A stretch of 64,000 nt of DNA from [Clostridium] fimetarium (lineage in GTDB: Bacteria; Bacillota; Clostridia; Lachnospirales; Lachnospiraceae). Positions 9,856-18,705 of this stretch are shown piece by piece. Positions within the stretch are counted from its first letter, which is position 1, and the number at the start of each line of letters is the position of its first letter. Below the pieces are notes generated by a model. The model worked only from the letters and a program-made list of their open reading frames with translations, did no database searches and had not been told where the DNA came from. Position numbers and translations under genes: made by a program. The DNA lies in NCBI RefSeq assembly GCF_900111235.1, contig NZ_FOJI01000017.1:17872-81871 (forward strand), read 5' to 3'.

Positions 9856-10689
9856 CTAGTTTTCTGTAGGGGACTTGAGCTGCAGGTTTCGGAGGCGTTT
9901 TGAAATTTTTATGGAGTTGTAAATGGCGGCGTATTCGATTGAACTTATGTCTTCAATATAATTGGAAGGGAAATTTATTAGAATGCCCTTGGTTTTTAAG
10001 AGGTCGGCGGTTTTGTTATAAGCAATCGCGGCTTCTTTTTCCGTTAAATAGTTGCCAATAACATAATCGCCATTGATGTGAATTTTCACTTTGTACAAGA
10101 TACGTCCGTTCTTTGTAAAACGTTGAACACCAAAATATTTATTAATAACATTAATATTGCCATAACGATAATCTTTATTATCACCATTTGCAAACGTATA
10201 ATCTCTATTACATACAGAGTGATTTTTTATACCGTATCTAGACAAAATAGTAGTCTGCATACCATAATCATTTACAAATAAGTAGCCATTACGAGTCATG
10301 ATTTTATGGTTAGAATAATAAAAGAGATCATCAACATCAAAAATCAAGTAACTGTGTGGCTCAAGGAAATATATGAAATATTTATGGCAAAGATAAATTG
10401 GAGTTTTGAAATAGATGCCAGTGTCTCTGAAATTAACCAAAACAATCCATTTTTCAAAAGAAAGTACGCATTTGTCAGAATTATAAGAAGTAGTGTATTT
10501 CGCAGTATCAATATTATTATCGTTTGTGTTATGTAGAACTTCATTTGCAAATTTATATGCAAGAGAGGCAGAACTAACATCATAAAAACTTCCAAGGCTA
10601 ATATGCTTATTCTTGAATGTAATTGAAACTCTAAAGTATTCAGTTTTGTCTTTTTTAAACGTTCTGTAAACACCTTCTGGCATATCCAT
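9856..10689 (-). CDS. AP2-domain protein with degenerate HNH-like centre
   Basis: 277 residues. The N-terminus (GVYRTF..., residues 6-55, with LGSFYDVSSASLAYKFA) and the C-terminus (about 188-245: YFGVQRF..., GNYLTEKEAAIAYNKTA, INFPSNY) both look like AP2/ERF DNA-binding folds. Between them, around residues 140-190, the pattern NRDY...NGDNKDYRYGNINVIN resembles the HNH-AP2 homing-endonuclease core (DHIN..DNR..NL) but lacks the catalytic histidines. It may therefore be a domesticated, nuclease-dead DNA-binding protein. The start has GAGGAT 7 bp upstream. It converges on leuD across element A. Target unknown; the fold assignment is by eye. Confidence 0.6.
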   Translation of the reverse strand: MDMPEGVYRTFKKDKTEYFRVSITFKNKHISLGSFYDVSSASLAYKFANEVLHNTNDNNIDTAKYTTSYNSDKCVLSFEKWIVLVNFRDTGIYFKTPIYLCHKYFIYFLEPHSYLIFDVDDLFYYSNHKIMTRNGYLFVNDYGMQTTILSRYGIKNHSVCNRDYTFANGDNKDYRYGNINVINKYFGVQRFTKNGRILYKVKIHINGDYVIGNYLTEKEAAIAYNKTADLLKTKGILINFPSNYIEDISSIEYAAIYNSIKISKRLRNLQLKSPTEN

Positions 10690-10881
10690 ATAGTATCCTC
10701 TTCAAAATAAATAATGTCATTTATAAAATTATAACATATTAATTTAGAAGATGCATAGTGACTTTTATTATTGTCTATGATATGGTTAGATAGTATAAGG
10801 TTATCATTTCAATAGCCATATTTATCATATTATTTTATAATGGTGGAATGAAACTAGAAAATAAAGTTAGGTCTGAAATAT

Positions 10882-12327
10882 ATGGGTAAGTCTATGAAAG
10901 AAAAGTCGATTAAGATTAAAGATAAAAGTATATCTAAGACTCGAATCACAAAAAGAATGATAGTTCGATCATTTGTGTGCTTTATTATTATATTTGGAAT
11001 CTTGGATTTAACAATATATATGATATCGCAAAACCAAATTAATAGTAAAAAGGATACAGCTGGATATATTGCAGCAATCAGCTTTGACAAGATTTCAGTT
11101 AATATGCAAATGATTGAGACAAAAATTAAAACAATAATTGGTTTCTCAATTGATATAAAAGGCAATATTACTGATTTTGAAAGAGCAGCTACATCTATAA
11201 TAGGAAATGATAATGTAAGTTGTGTTGCACTAGCACCAAATGGTATCATTCAATATGCGTATCCATATGCTGGAAATGAATCTTTGATAGGATTTGATTT
11301 TCAGGACAGTTCGATTGATACGAATAACATAGAAGCGTTCGCAAATGATAATAATCAGATTATAACAACTATATGTGGACCACATTTATTTCTAAATGGA
11401 AAAACATATCTTATAGTCAAGGTACCAGTATTATTAGAAAATGTGGATTCAACAACTCAGTTGTGGGGATACGCATGTGCATTCATCGATTTTCCGAAAT
11501 CGTTAATGAACGCTGGATTTAACTCCCTAATAGAGCAAAAATATAATTACAAATTATATCGAAATGATATAAATAATATAGAGAGAATCATGTTATCTTT
11601 TCAACAAAAGAATATTAAACAAGGAATTATTATACACAGAGAAGTATTTAATCAGACGTGGAATATTTTGATTGAACCTGAAAGTGGATGGTATAATAAA
11701 GAACGATATATTTTAGAATCCATCGTTATGTTAATTATTAGTATTTTAAGTTCAATTATTATTTTAGATTATTTTAGATTGAAAGATACTGGAAAAGCAC
11801 TTACTAGATTTGTTAATATTGATACCCTAACGGGTGTGTTTTCAAGGAGATATTTTTTCGATTACGTAGAAGCAGAGATTGGAAGAAATAGGCGATTTGG
11901 AATATGTTATATTGATGTTGACAACTTTAAACAAGTAAATGATCAATATGGTCACGAAATTGGTGATAAACTTCTGCTTGAAATAGGCAAACGACTACAG
12001 GTATGCATTAGGAAAAATGATTTTGTTGCAAGACTTGGCGGAGATGAATTTGTAATATATATGAATGATATCAATGATGAATTTATTGGAGAATTAATCT
12101 TGAAGAGAGTTTTGGATGCAATGGAAATTCCCTTTGAATATAAAAATATTGTTTTGCAGAATACATTAAGCATCGGTTATTCTATTTTCCCAGAAGATGG
12201 TTCTAGTATTGTAGAGTTGATTCAAAATGCAGATAGATATATGTATAATATGAAGAAAAAGAACCATAGAGAAATTAAAATAAAGCAAATAATGAAGCAT
12301 AACAAAATAAATCATTCAAAGAATTAG
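10882..12327 (+). CDS. Membrane diguanylate cyclase (sensor domain plus GGDEF)
   Basis: 481 residues; makes the second messenger cyclic di-GMP. A TM segment at about 30-50, an extracytoplasmic CHASE-like sensor to about 275, a second TM at about 280-300, then a GGDEF domain (about 310-470) with an intact GGDEF motif at 386-390. The RKND motif at 377-380 is placed five residues before GGDEF, matching the RxxD product-inhibition site, so feedback control is expected. No EAL or HD-GYP partner is nearby. A TATAAT at 10836-10841 could serve its promoter, without a convincing -35. Confidence 0.9.
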   Translation: MGKSMKEKSIKIKDKSISKTRITKRMIVRSFVCFIIIFGILDLTIYMISQNQINSKKDTAGYIAAISFDKISVNMQMIETKIKTIIGFSIDIKGNITDFERAATSIIGNDNVSCVALAPNGIIQYAYPYAGNESLIGFDFQDSSIDTNNIEAFANDNNQIITTICGPHLFLNGKTYLIVKVPVLLENVDSTTQLWGYACAFIDFPKSLMNAGFNSLIEQKYNYKLYRNDINNIERIMLSFQQKNIKQGIIIHREVFNQTWNILIEPESGWYNKERYILESIVMLIISILSSIIILDYFRLKDTGKALTRFVNIDTLTGVFSRRYFFDYVEAEIGRNRRFGICYIDVDNFKQVNDQYGHEIGDKLLLEIGKRLQVCIRKNDFVARLGGDEFVIYMNDINDEFIGELILKRVLDAMEIPFEYKNIVLQNTLSIGYSIFPEDGSSIVELIQNADRYMYNMKKKNHREIKIKQIMKHNKINHSKN

Positions 12328-12330
12328 CTA

Positions 12331-12360
12331 TTGTTTTTGGTAGCTATATTGTTGTATAAT
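12331..12360 (+). promoter_or_regulatory. Probable promoter of the yhcH-like gene
   Basis: TTGTTT (12331-12336), 18-bp spacer, perfect TATAAT (12355-12360), 38 bp upstream of the ATG at 12398. Confidence 0.5.
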
Positions 12361-12397
12361 AGGTGGATAAATTTTTTTTAATAAAAGGAGAAATATT

Positions 12398-12856
12398 ATG
12401 ATTTTTGATTCATTGAAGAATATTGGATTTTACAAAGGTTTAAATGATCGCTATGCAAAAGCAGTTGAATTTCTTTCAAAAGAAAATCTTGCTGGACTTG
12501 AAATCGGGAAATATGAAATTGATGGCAAAAATGTATATGCGAATGTAATGGAATATGATACAATTTCTTGGGACGATGCAAAATATGAAGCTCATAAGCA
12601 TTACACAGATATTCAGTGTATCCTTGTAGGCGAAGAATTGATGAGCTTTGAACCAACAGTAAATTTGAAACCAACGGAAGAATATAATGAAGAAAAAGAC
12701 GTAATAAAGTTTAATAATGATATAAGAGGAATTGACATAGTAGTAAGAGCTGGTGAATACTTAATTTTCCAACCACAGGATGGACATAAACCTAAGGCTA
12801 TGAATGGGCAACCATGTCATGTTAAAAAAGTAGTTGTTAAGATCAAAGAAGACTAA
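12398..12856 (+). CDS. YhcH/YjgK/YiaL (DUF386) family protein
   Basis: 152-residue cupin-like protein, the usual family length. The family's metal-site motifs are present: HKHYTDIQCILVGEE, and GEYLIFQPQDGHKPKAM near the end, with a closing V-KKVVVKI. Members such as NanQ and EbgC act as sugar anomerases or mutarotase-like accessory enzymes, but no sugar pathway gene lies next to this copy, so its substrate cannot be read from context. Ribosome site AAGGAG is 8 bp upstream. It precedes thrC by 63 bp, and may share transcription. Confidence 0.85.
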   Translation: MIFDSLKNIGFYKGLNDRYAKAVEFLSKENLAGLEIGKYEIDGKNVYANVMEYDTISWDDAKYEAHKHYTDIQCILVGEELMSFEPTVNLKPTEEYNEEKDVIKFNNDIRGIDIVVRAGEYLIFQPQDGHKPKAMNGQPCHVKKVVVKIKED

Positions 12857-12919
12857 ATACAATTAACCCAACTTAGAGAAATCAATCTAAGATTAAGAAA
12901 GATTAGGTGGTAAATTTTA

Positions 12920-14410
12920 ATGGATTTGTTATATAGAAGTACAAGAGATGATAGTGTTAGTGTTACAGCTTCACAAGCAATCTTAAAGGGTTTGTCTGCA
13001 GACGGAGGCTTATTTGTTCCAGAATCTATTCCAACATTAGAGATTAGTTTAGAAGCGCTTTCAAAGATGTCATATACAGAAGTCGCTTATGAAGTTATGA
13101 AATTATTCCTTACTGATTTTACAGAACAAGAATTAAAGGATTGTATAACGAAAGCGTATGATTCAAAGTTTGACACGGATGAAATTACTACACTTGTTAA
13201 AGCAGATGGCGCTTATTATTTAGAATTATTTCATGGTTCAACTATTGCATTTAAGGATATGGCATTATCGATACTTCCACATTTGTTAACAACATCAGCG
13301 AAGAAGAACAATGTCAAGAATGATATCGTAATTCTTACAGCCACATCAGGAGATACAGGGAAAGCAGCACTTGCTGGATTCGCAGATGTAAAGGGCACTA
13401 AGATTATTGTATTCTATCCAAAGAATGGTGTTAGCCCAATCCAAGAGAAGCAGATGATTACGCAAAAAGGTGACAACACATATGTTGTTGCAATTAACGG
13501 CAATTTTGATGACGCGCAGACTGGTGTAAAGAAAATATTTGGAGACAAAGAACTTGAGATAGTTATGGATCAAGCTGGCTACCAGTTTTCATCAGCAAAC
13601 TCAATCAATATAGGACGTCTTGTTCCACAAATCGTATATTATGTATATGCATATTCAAGACTGCTAGCTCATGAAGAGCTCAAATCAGGAGAGAAGATTA
13701 ACGCAGTAGTGCCAACGGGTAACTTTGGTAACATTCTTGCAGCATTTTACGCTAAAAACATGGGACTTCCAATTGATAAGCTCATATGTGCTTCTAATGA
13801 TAACAAAGTTTTATATGATTTCTTTATAACGGGAACATATGATAGAAATAGAGAATTTATGCTTACATCATCACCATCTATGGATATTTTGATTTCAAGC
13901 AACTTAGAAAGACTTATATATCGTATAGCGGGCAGTAGTGCTGATAAGAATAATGAAATGATGAATGCGCTTAAGACCGCTGGAAAATATGATATTACAG
14001 ATGATATGAAGCAACATCTTACTGATTTCTATGGCAATTATGCAAAGGAAGAAGAAACTGCTTCTACTATCAAACAACTTTATGAAGACACGAATTATAT
14101 TATTGATACACATACAGCAGTTGCAGCTTGTGTTTATAAGAAATATAAGGCAGAAACTGGTGATACAACGAAATCAGTGATTGCTTCAACAGCTAGCCCA
14201 TTTAAGTTTACAAGAAGTGTTATGGTTGCAATCAATTCAAAATACGAATCTATGAGTGATTTCGAGCTTGTAGATGAATTAAGCAAGATTTCTGGTGTGA
14301 TTGTACCTGATGCGATTGAAGAGATTCGGATTGCACCTGTACTTCATAACACAGTATGTGAGGTTAATGAAATGTGTAGTACAATTAAGGAAATTCTCAA
14401 AATCAAATGA
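12920..14410 (+). CDS. thrC: Threonine synthase
   Basis: 496-residue PLP enzyme converting O-phosphohomoserine to threonine. The N-terminal SADGGLFVPESIP signature and the HGSTIAFKDMAL motif with the PLP-binding lysine (K112) are clear, as are the TSGDTGKAAL phosphate-binding loop and the VPTGNFGN motif. Length fits the class with the extra N-terminal domain (E. coli/yeast type). No T-box or threonine leader peptide is seen in the 63-bp upstream gap. A terminator follows. Confidence 0.95.
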   Translation: MDLLYRSTRDDSVSVTASQAILKGLSADGGLFVPESIPTLEISLEALSKMSYTEVAYEVMKLFLTDFTEQELKDCITKAYDSKFDTDEITTLVKADGAYYLELFHGSTIAFKDMALSILPHLLTTSAKKNNVKNDIVILTATSGDTGKAALAGFADVKGTKIIVFYPKNGVSPIQEKQMITQKGDNTYVVAINGNFDDAQTGVKKIFGDKELEIVMDQAGYQFSSANSINIGRLVPQIVYYVYAYSRLLAHEELKSGEKINAVVPTGNFGNILAAFYAKNMGLPIDKLICASNDNKVLYDFFITGTYDRNREFMLTSSPSMDILISSNLERLIYRIAGSSADKNNEMMNALKTAGKYDITDDMKQHLTDFYGNYAKEEETASTIKQLYEDTNYIIDTHTAVAACVYKKYKAETGDTTKSVIASTASPFKFTRSVMVAINSKYESMSDFELVDELSKISGVIVPDAIEEIRIAPVLHNTVCEVNEMCSTIKEILKIK

Positions 14411-14444
14411 TATAATACAGAAAATAAAATAGAAATTGTTTTTA

Positions 14445-14486
14445 AAGGTGTTGATTTTAAATTAGAAATCGGCACCTATTTTTTAA
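14445..14486 (+). terminator. Terminator after thrC
   Basis: 12-bp stem including two G-U pairs (AGGTGTTGATTT 14446-14457 with AAATCGGCACCT 14466-14477), 8-base loop, then ATTTTTTAA. Confidence 0.85.
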
Positions 14487-14539
14487 TATTAAAATAGTAA
14501 TTTAATTCCATCTTTTATTCCTTTTATTGTTAAATAAAC

Positions 14540-14568
14540 TTGACTTATAGCTCTTAATAAAATAGAAT
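14540..14568 (+). promoter_or_regulatory. Promoter of the small membrane protein gene
   Basis: TTGACT (14540-14545), exactly 17 bp, TAGAAT (14563-14568); 38 bp upstream of the GTG start at 14607. Confidence 0.7.
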
Positions 14569-14606
14569 CATAATTAGAGTTATAAATATAGAGGGGGATA
14601 AAAATA

Positions 14607-15059
14607 GTGGGAAATTTTATGATAAAATTATATAAAAAGTTATCGATAATTCCAGTCACTTTGCTTATTGTTGTAGGAGTTTATCAGATATGTATGGGAA
14701 ACTTGTTGGGAGAAATCTTTAATGGTAAAGTAACTTGGATACTTTGGGTGACGCAGTCAATGATTATTGATACAGTTATAACTGTAATGGCTATTTATTT
14801 TTTAATTAACGGATTTCCAAAGCCTTATAAGAAACTAAGGGATAACATTAAAACAAAAGGGATTGCTACGTTTATATTGCTGGCATCTGTCATCATGGCA
14901 ATTATATTATTTGTAATTGGTAAGTTATTTCTGAATCAAGTAGTATTTCATATCAATTATATTTTGCTTCTTGCAGTGTTAATTATTCTTTGTATTTTAC
15001 AGAAATTTATTGATAAGATTGTATATCCAAAAACTAAAGTGAATAATGAAAATGCATAA
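14607..15059 (+). CDS. Small four-TM membrane protein, function unknown
   Basis: 150 residues with four predicted hydrophobic segments (about 13-30, 47-67, 85-105 and 113-130) and a basic C-terminal tail; I do not recognise a family. The GTG at 14607 is chosen because GAGGGGGA lies 9 bp upstream; the next in-frame ATG (14619) would be 21 bp away. Its own promoter precedes it and a terminator follows, so it is a single-gene transcript. Confidence 0.7.
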   Translation: MGNFMIKLYKKLSIIPVTLLIVVGVYQICMGNLLGEIFNGKVTWILWVTQSMIIDTVITVMAIYFLINGFPKPYKKLRDNIKTKGIATFILLASVIMAIILFVIGKLFLNQVVFHINYILLLAVLIILCILQKFIDKIVYPKTKVNNENA

Positions 15060-15085
15060 GAGGAGCGTAGGCTCTTCTTTTTTTT
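15058..15085 (+). terminator. Terminator after the small membrane protein gene
   Basis: 9-bp stem AAGAGGAGC / GCTCTTCTT (one G-U pair) with GTAG loop, then eight or more T. The stem overlaps the gene's last bases. Confidence 0.85.
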
Positions 15086-15127
15086 CTTTGTGATTATAAT
15101 GTATTCTTTCATTGAAGTCTTAATATC

Positions 15128-15829
15128 TTATAAGATAGGCAAACATCGTGGATAAGATAAGCCCAAATTATCATATGGAATATGAAATTCTATAATTCCA
15201 CTTGAATATGGGGCAACTTCATACTGCTGATAAAATATTGTTATACCAATAGGTGTGAGATAAAAGTTATTGACGTTGAAATGCTTAACAATTAGTTCCT
15301 TGTAATTATGAAAATAGATATTAGGATTTTCAATCATCTGTTCATCAGCAAGTTTAATGATCTGGTCAATTATAAGTGGAACAAAATCTTCACTTTGATA
15401 GAAAATATCTTCCATATTTATATTTGCACCCGTGTTTAGGTTCCAGTTGCTAGAAGAGCGAATCGTGTTGCCATGTGCTCCTCCAGTATACTGATATCGA
15501 TCTATATATGTACTAAGTTTACAAGCTGCATTTAATGTGACAGCATAATTCATAAAGGCTTCATAAGAGAAAAAAGGGTAACTGTTTTTTTTCGCATATA
15601 GATAGGTTTCAATTGCTGTCTTTCTAAGTTCAGTGGCGGCGTATTGTACAAATTGGCAAGCATCTCGTTTATAAAATTCATTTATTTTATTTTGCGCTGG
15701 ATGATTATAATTTAAATTTATTTGAAGATAAGAAACGTGCAGCTTTAATAAATCACTTGACATAAAATTAAATACTTTTTGATATTCTTTACGAAGTAGA
15801 ATGGCTTTATTATTTGTATAAATTTGCAT
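15128..15829 (-). CDS. DUF3298/RsiV-like domain protein
   Basis: 233 residues from the internal ATG at 15829, which has GGAGG 5 bp upstream; a longer frame to 15874 lacks a ribosome site. YQYTGGAHGNT (about residues 112-122) followed by NLNTGANINMEDIF matches the DUF3298 signature (GGAH..., TG..I.L.D.F) found at the C-terminus of RsiV anti-sigma factors and many secreted clostridial proteins. Unlike RsiV, no membrane anchor or signal peptide is seen and no ECF sigma factor is adjacent, so a free cytoplasmic role is inferred and its function is unknown. Confidence 0.7.
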   Translation of the reverse strand: MQIYTNNKAILLRKEYQKVFNFMSSDLLKLHVSYLQINLNYNHPAQNKINEFYKRDACQFVQYAATELRKTAIETYLYAKKNSYPFFSYEAFMNYAVTLNAACKLSTYIDRYQYTGGAHGNTIRSSSNWNLNTGANINMEDIFYQSEDFVPLIIDQIIKLADEQMIENPNIYFHNYKELIVKHFNVNNFYLTPIGITIFYQQYEVAPYSSGIIEFHIPYDNLGLSYPRCLPIL

Positions 15830-16051
15830 ATTTTCCTCCGTTTCTAAGGTACTACCTGTTACTATCATATGCAAAACTACAGTAAAATGTTAATTAATTT
15901 TTTCGTTTGTAATAAAGTTGAGATAGCGTTTGGTGACTAAGTTACATATAAAAAAACATATAGGGGTTACAATATTGTTTGATTATTATAATTATAAATA
16001 AATAATGGAATGTTAAAAAAATAACATAGTTTATAAAAGGAGAGAATGTGT

Positions 16052-18562
16052 ATGCGAAGTAAAACAGTTATTATAGGTGGAGTGGCCGGGGGCGCCACAA
16101 CAGCAGCTCGTTTGAGAAGAAGAGATGAATCTATGGAAATTATTATGTTTGAAAAAGGCGAATATATTTCCTATGCAAATTGTGGGCTACCTTATTATAT
16201 TGGAGATGTAATTAAAAGTAGAGATGCATTATTATTACAGACACCAATGGCCATGAAGAATAAATTTAACATTGACGTACGAATCGCTAGTGAAGTTACA
16301 GCGATTCATGTAAATGATAAAAAAGTTAGCGTAAAGAACTTGAAAACCGGTGAAGAATACGAGGAAACTTATGATTTTTTAGTGATAGCAACAGGTTCTT
16401 CTCCTATAAAACCACCAATCCCAGGAATTGACGGGGATAATATATTTACATTATGGACAGTACCAGATACGGATGTTATAAAAGCCTATATAAATGAAAA
16501 AAAGCCTAAAACAGCGGCCGTTATTGGTGGAGGGTTTATTGGACTTGAGATGGCAGAAAATCTTCATACAGCAGGATTAGAAGTGAGCTTGATTGAAATG
16601 CAGAATCAAGTAATGGCGCCCGTAGATTATGAGATGGCACAGCTTCTACATGAAAATATGAGAATGAATCATATTAATCTGGTTTTAGAGGATGGAGTAC
16701 GATCATTTGATCTAAATAATGGAAAGACAATTATTAATCTTTCTAGTGGTAAAATAATAGAAGCGGATATGGTTATTTTGTCAATTGGAGTAAGGCCGAA
16801 TAGTACATTGGCTAAAAATGCTGGAATTGCATTAAATGAAAAAGGTGGAATAATCGTTCATGACTGTTTACAAACCTCTGAACCAAATATTTATGCGGTT
16901 GGAGATGTGATTGAAGTGGAAAATTTTGTCCTAAAGGATAAAACGATGGTACCACTAGCAGGACCAGCCAATAAGCAAGCTAGAATATGTGCAGACAATA
17001 TTGTAGGCGGAAGTAAAAAGTACAAGGGAACACTTGGAACAGCAGTTGCAAAGGTATTTGATTTAAATGTTGCTTCAGTCGGAATGAATGAGAAAGCATT
17101 GAAGGTACTTGGGAAAGAAAAGGGAAGAGATTACGATACAGTCGTGATTAATCAAAAATCTCATGCTGGTTATTATCCTGGAGCTACGCCGATTACTCTG
17201 AAATTGATTTTTGATAAAGTTGGGAAAATATATGGAGGTCAAATCATTGGCCAAGATGGCGTAGATAAAAGAATTGATACAATAGCAACGACTATGAGAC
17301 TAAATGGTACAATTTATGACTTGGCAGAACTAGAATTAGCATATGCACCGCCATTTTCATCTGCAAAAGATCCAGTTAATATGTTAGGCTTTGTTGCAGA
17401 AAATGTAATAGATGGCTTGGTATCATTTATTGAATCAGATGAGCTAGATAAACAGTTACAAAGTGCTAATGAGGATTATATTGTTCTTGATGTCACTGAA
17501 GAAATGGAACGAATGGTGTTTTCTATTCCCGACTCCTATCATATTCCACTTGGACAAATCCATGAAAGATTAAATGAACTAGATAGAGAAAAGCTCATTA
17601 TAATTTATTGTGCAATTGGTGTTCGCTCATATAATGCGGCCAGAGTATTGATGCAAAATGGATTTCAAAAGGTGAAAGTATTATCGGGAGGAACGGCATT
17701 TTACAAGTCAATGCACCACATGGATGAGATTGAAACAAGACCAGTTTTAAAACCACAGTCGGGGAATGGAGAAAAAATGAGTGAAGAAGAGAAAACAGAT
17801 ATCATAAAAACCAATCAAGAAATAAAGGTTTTAGATTGTTGTGGATTGCAATGCCCAGGGCCTATTATGAAAGTGTATGAAGCAATCTGCGCTATGGAAG
17901 AAAATCAGATTTTAAAAGTTTCAGCCACTGATATGGGATTCGCGAAAGATATCGATTCATGGTGTAAAAGAACAGGAAATACATTAATTAAAACAGAACG
18001 AAAAGACAAAGAAAATATTGTATATATTAAAAAAGGAGTAGATGTGTGTGATGTTTCTGCTGCTTCAACTTCAACAGTCAAAACACAATTGCCACAAGGA
18101 AAGACTTTGGTTGTATTTAGTGGAGATTTAGATAAAGTACTTGCTGCATTTATTATAGCAAATGGTGCTGCTTCTATGGGAAGGCCAGTTACGATGTTCT
18201 TTACATTTTGGGGACTGAATGCATTGCGCAAGCAAGAAAAAGTATCAGTAAAAAAACCAATTATAGATAGAATGTTTGGGGCTATGATGCCACGAGGAGC
18301 AAAAAAATTAAAACTTTCCAACTTGAATATGGGTGGAATGGGCACTTTAATGATGAGAAAAGTTATGAAAGATAAAAATGTAGATTCAATAGAAGAATTA
18401 ATGAAAAAAGCGATGGCTAGTGGTATAAAATTAGTTGCATGTACAATGTCTATGGATGTAATGGGAATTACAAAAGATGAATTAATAGAAGGCGTAGAAT
18501 TAGCAGGAGTGGCATCTTATTTGGGTGATGCAGAAGAATCTAATGTTAATTTATTTATTTAA
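16052..18562 (+). CDS. CoA-disulfide reductase-like flavoprotein fused to rhodanese, TusA and DsrE domains
   Basis: 836-residue fusion. Domain 1 (about 1-445) is an FAD/NAD pyridine nucleotide-disulfide reductase: GGVAGGATTAARLRR dinucleotide fold, redox cysteine C44 in SYANCGLPYY, second Rossmann GGGFIGLEMAE, and VGDVIEV. Domain 2 (about 460-555) is a rhodanese with catalytic cysteine in CAIGVRS. Domain 3 (about 590-665) is TusA-like (DCCGLQCPGP). Domain 4 (about 680-836) is DsrE/DrsE-like, membrane-cytosol persulfide carrier type. Together these suggest reduction of CoA- or protein-bound persulfide and polysulfide and onward sulfur relay. ATG 16052 is preferred over 16046 because AGGAGAG (16038-16044) is then 7 bp away. 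Confidence 0.88.
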   Translation: MRSKTVIIGGVAGGATTAARLRRRDESMEIIMFEKGEYISYANCGLPYYIGDVIKSRDALLLQTPMAMKNKFNIDVRIASEVTAIHVNDKKVSVKNLKTGEEYEETYDFLVIATGSSPIKPPIPGIDGDNIFTLWTVPDTDVIKAYINEKKPKTAAVIGGGFIGLEMAENLHTAGLEVSLIEMQNQVMAPVDYEMAQLLHENMRMNHINLVLEDGVRSFDLNNGKTIINLSSGKIIEADMVILSIGVRPNSTLAKNAGIALNEKGGIIVHDCLQTSEPNIYAVGDVIEVENFVLKDKTMVPLAGPANKQARICADNIVGGSKKYKGTLGTAVAKVFDLNVASVGMNEKALKVLGKEKGRDYDTVVINQKSHAGYYPGATPITLKLIFDKVGKIYGGQIIGQDGVDKRIDTIATTMRLNGTIYDLAELELAYAPPFSSAKDPVNMLGFVAENVIDGLVSFIESDELDKQLQSANEDYIVLDVTEEMERMVFSIPDSYHIPLGQIHERLNELDREKLIIIYCAIGVRSYNAARVLMQNGFQKVKVLSGGTAFYKSMHHMDEIETRPVLKPQSGNGEKMSEEEKTDIIKTNQEIKVLDCCGLQCPGPIMKVYEAICAMEENQILKVSATDMGFAKDIDSWCKRTGNTLIKTERKDKENIVYIKKGVDVCDVSAASTSTVKTQLPQGKTLVVFSGDLDKVLAAFIIANGAASMGRPVTMFFTFWGLNALRKQEKVSVKKPIIDRMFGAMMPRGAKKLKLSNLNMGGMGTLMMRKVMKDKNVDSIEELMKKAMASGIKLVACTMSMDVMGITKDELIEGVELAGVASYLGDAEESNVNLFI

Positions 18563-18626
18563 ATTTTAAGATGTAGAAAAAAGATATAAATAAAAAATGT
18601 AAAGAAAAAACATAAACAAATTATAA

Positions 18627-18676
18627 CACAAAAACAGAGAGACTAATTTCAGTCATGAAATCAGACCTCTCTGTTT
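18627..18676 (-). terminator. Terminator of the subtilase pair
   Basis: Long interrupted stem (AAACAGAGAG 18632-18641 with CTCTCTGTTT 18667-18676, plus inner ATTTCA/TGAAAT). The T tract is on the minus-strand side, so it serves the minus-strand protease genes; the plus-strand side has no T run. Confidence 0.85.
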
Positions 18677-18705
18677 GCATTTGGAAATATATCTAGTTGA
18701 TAGAA

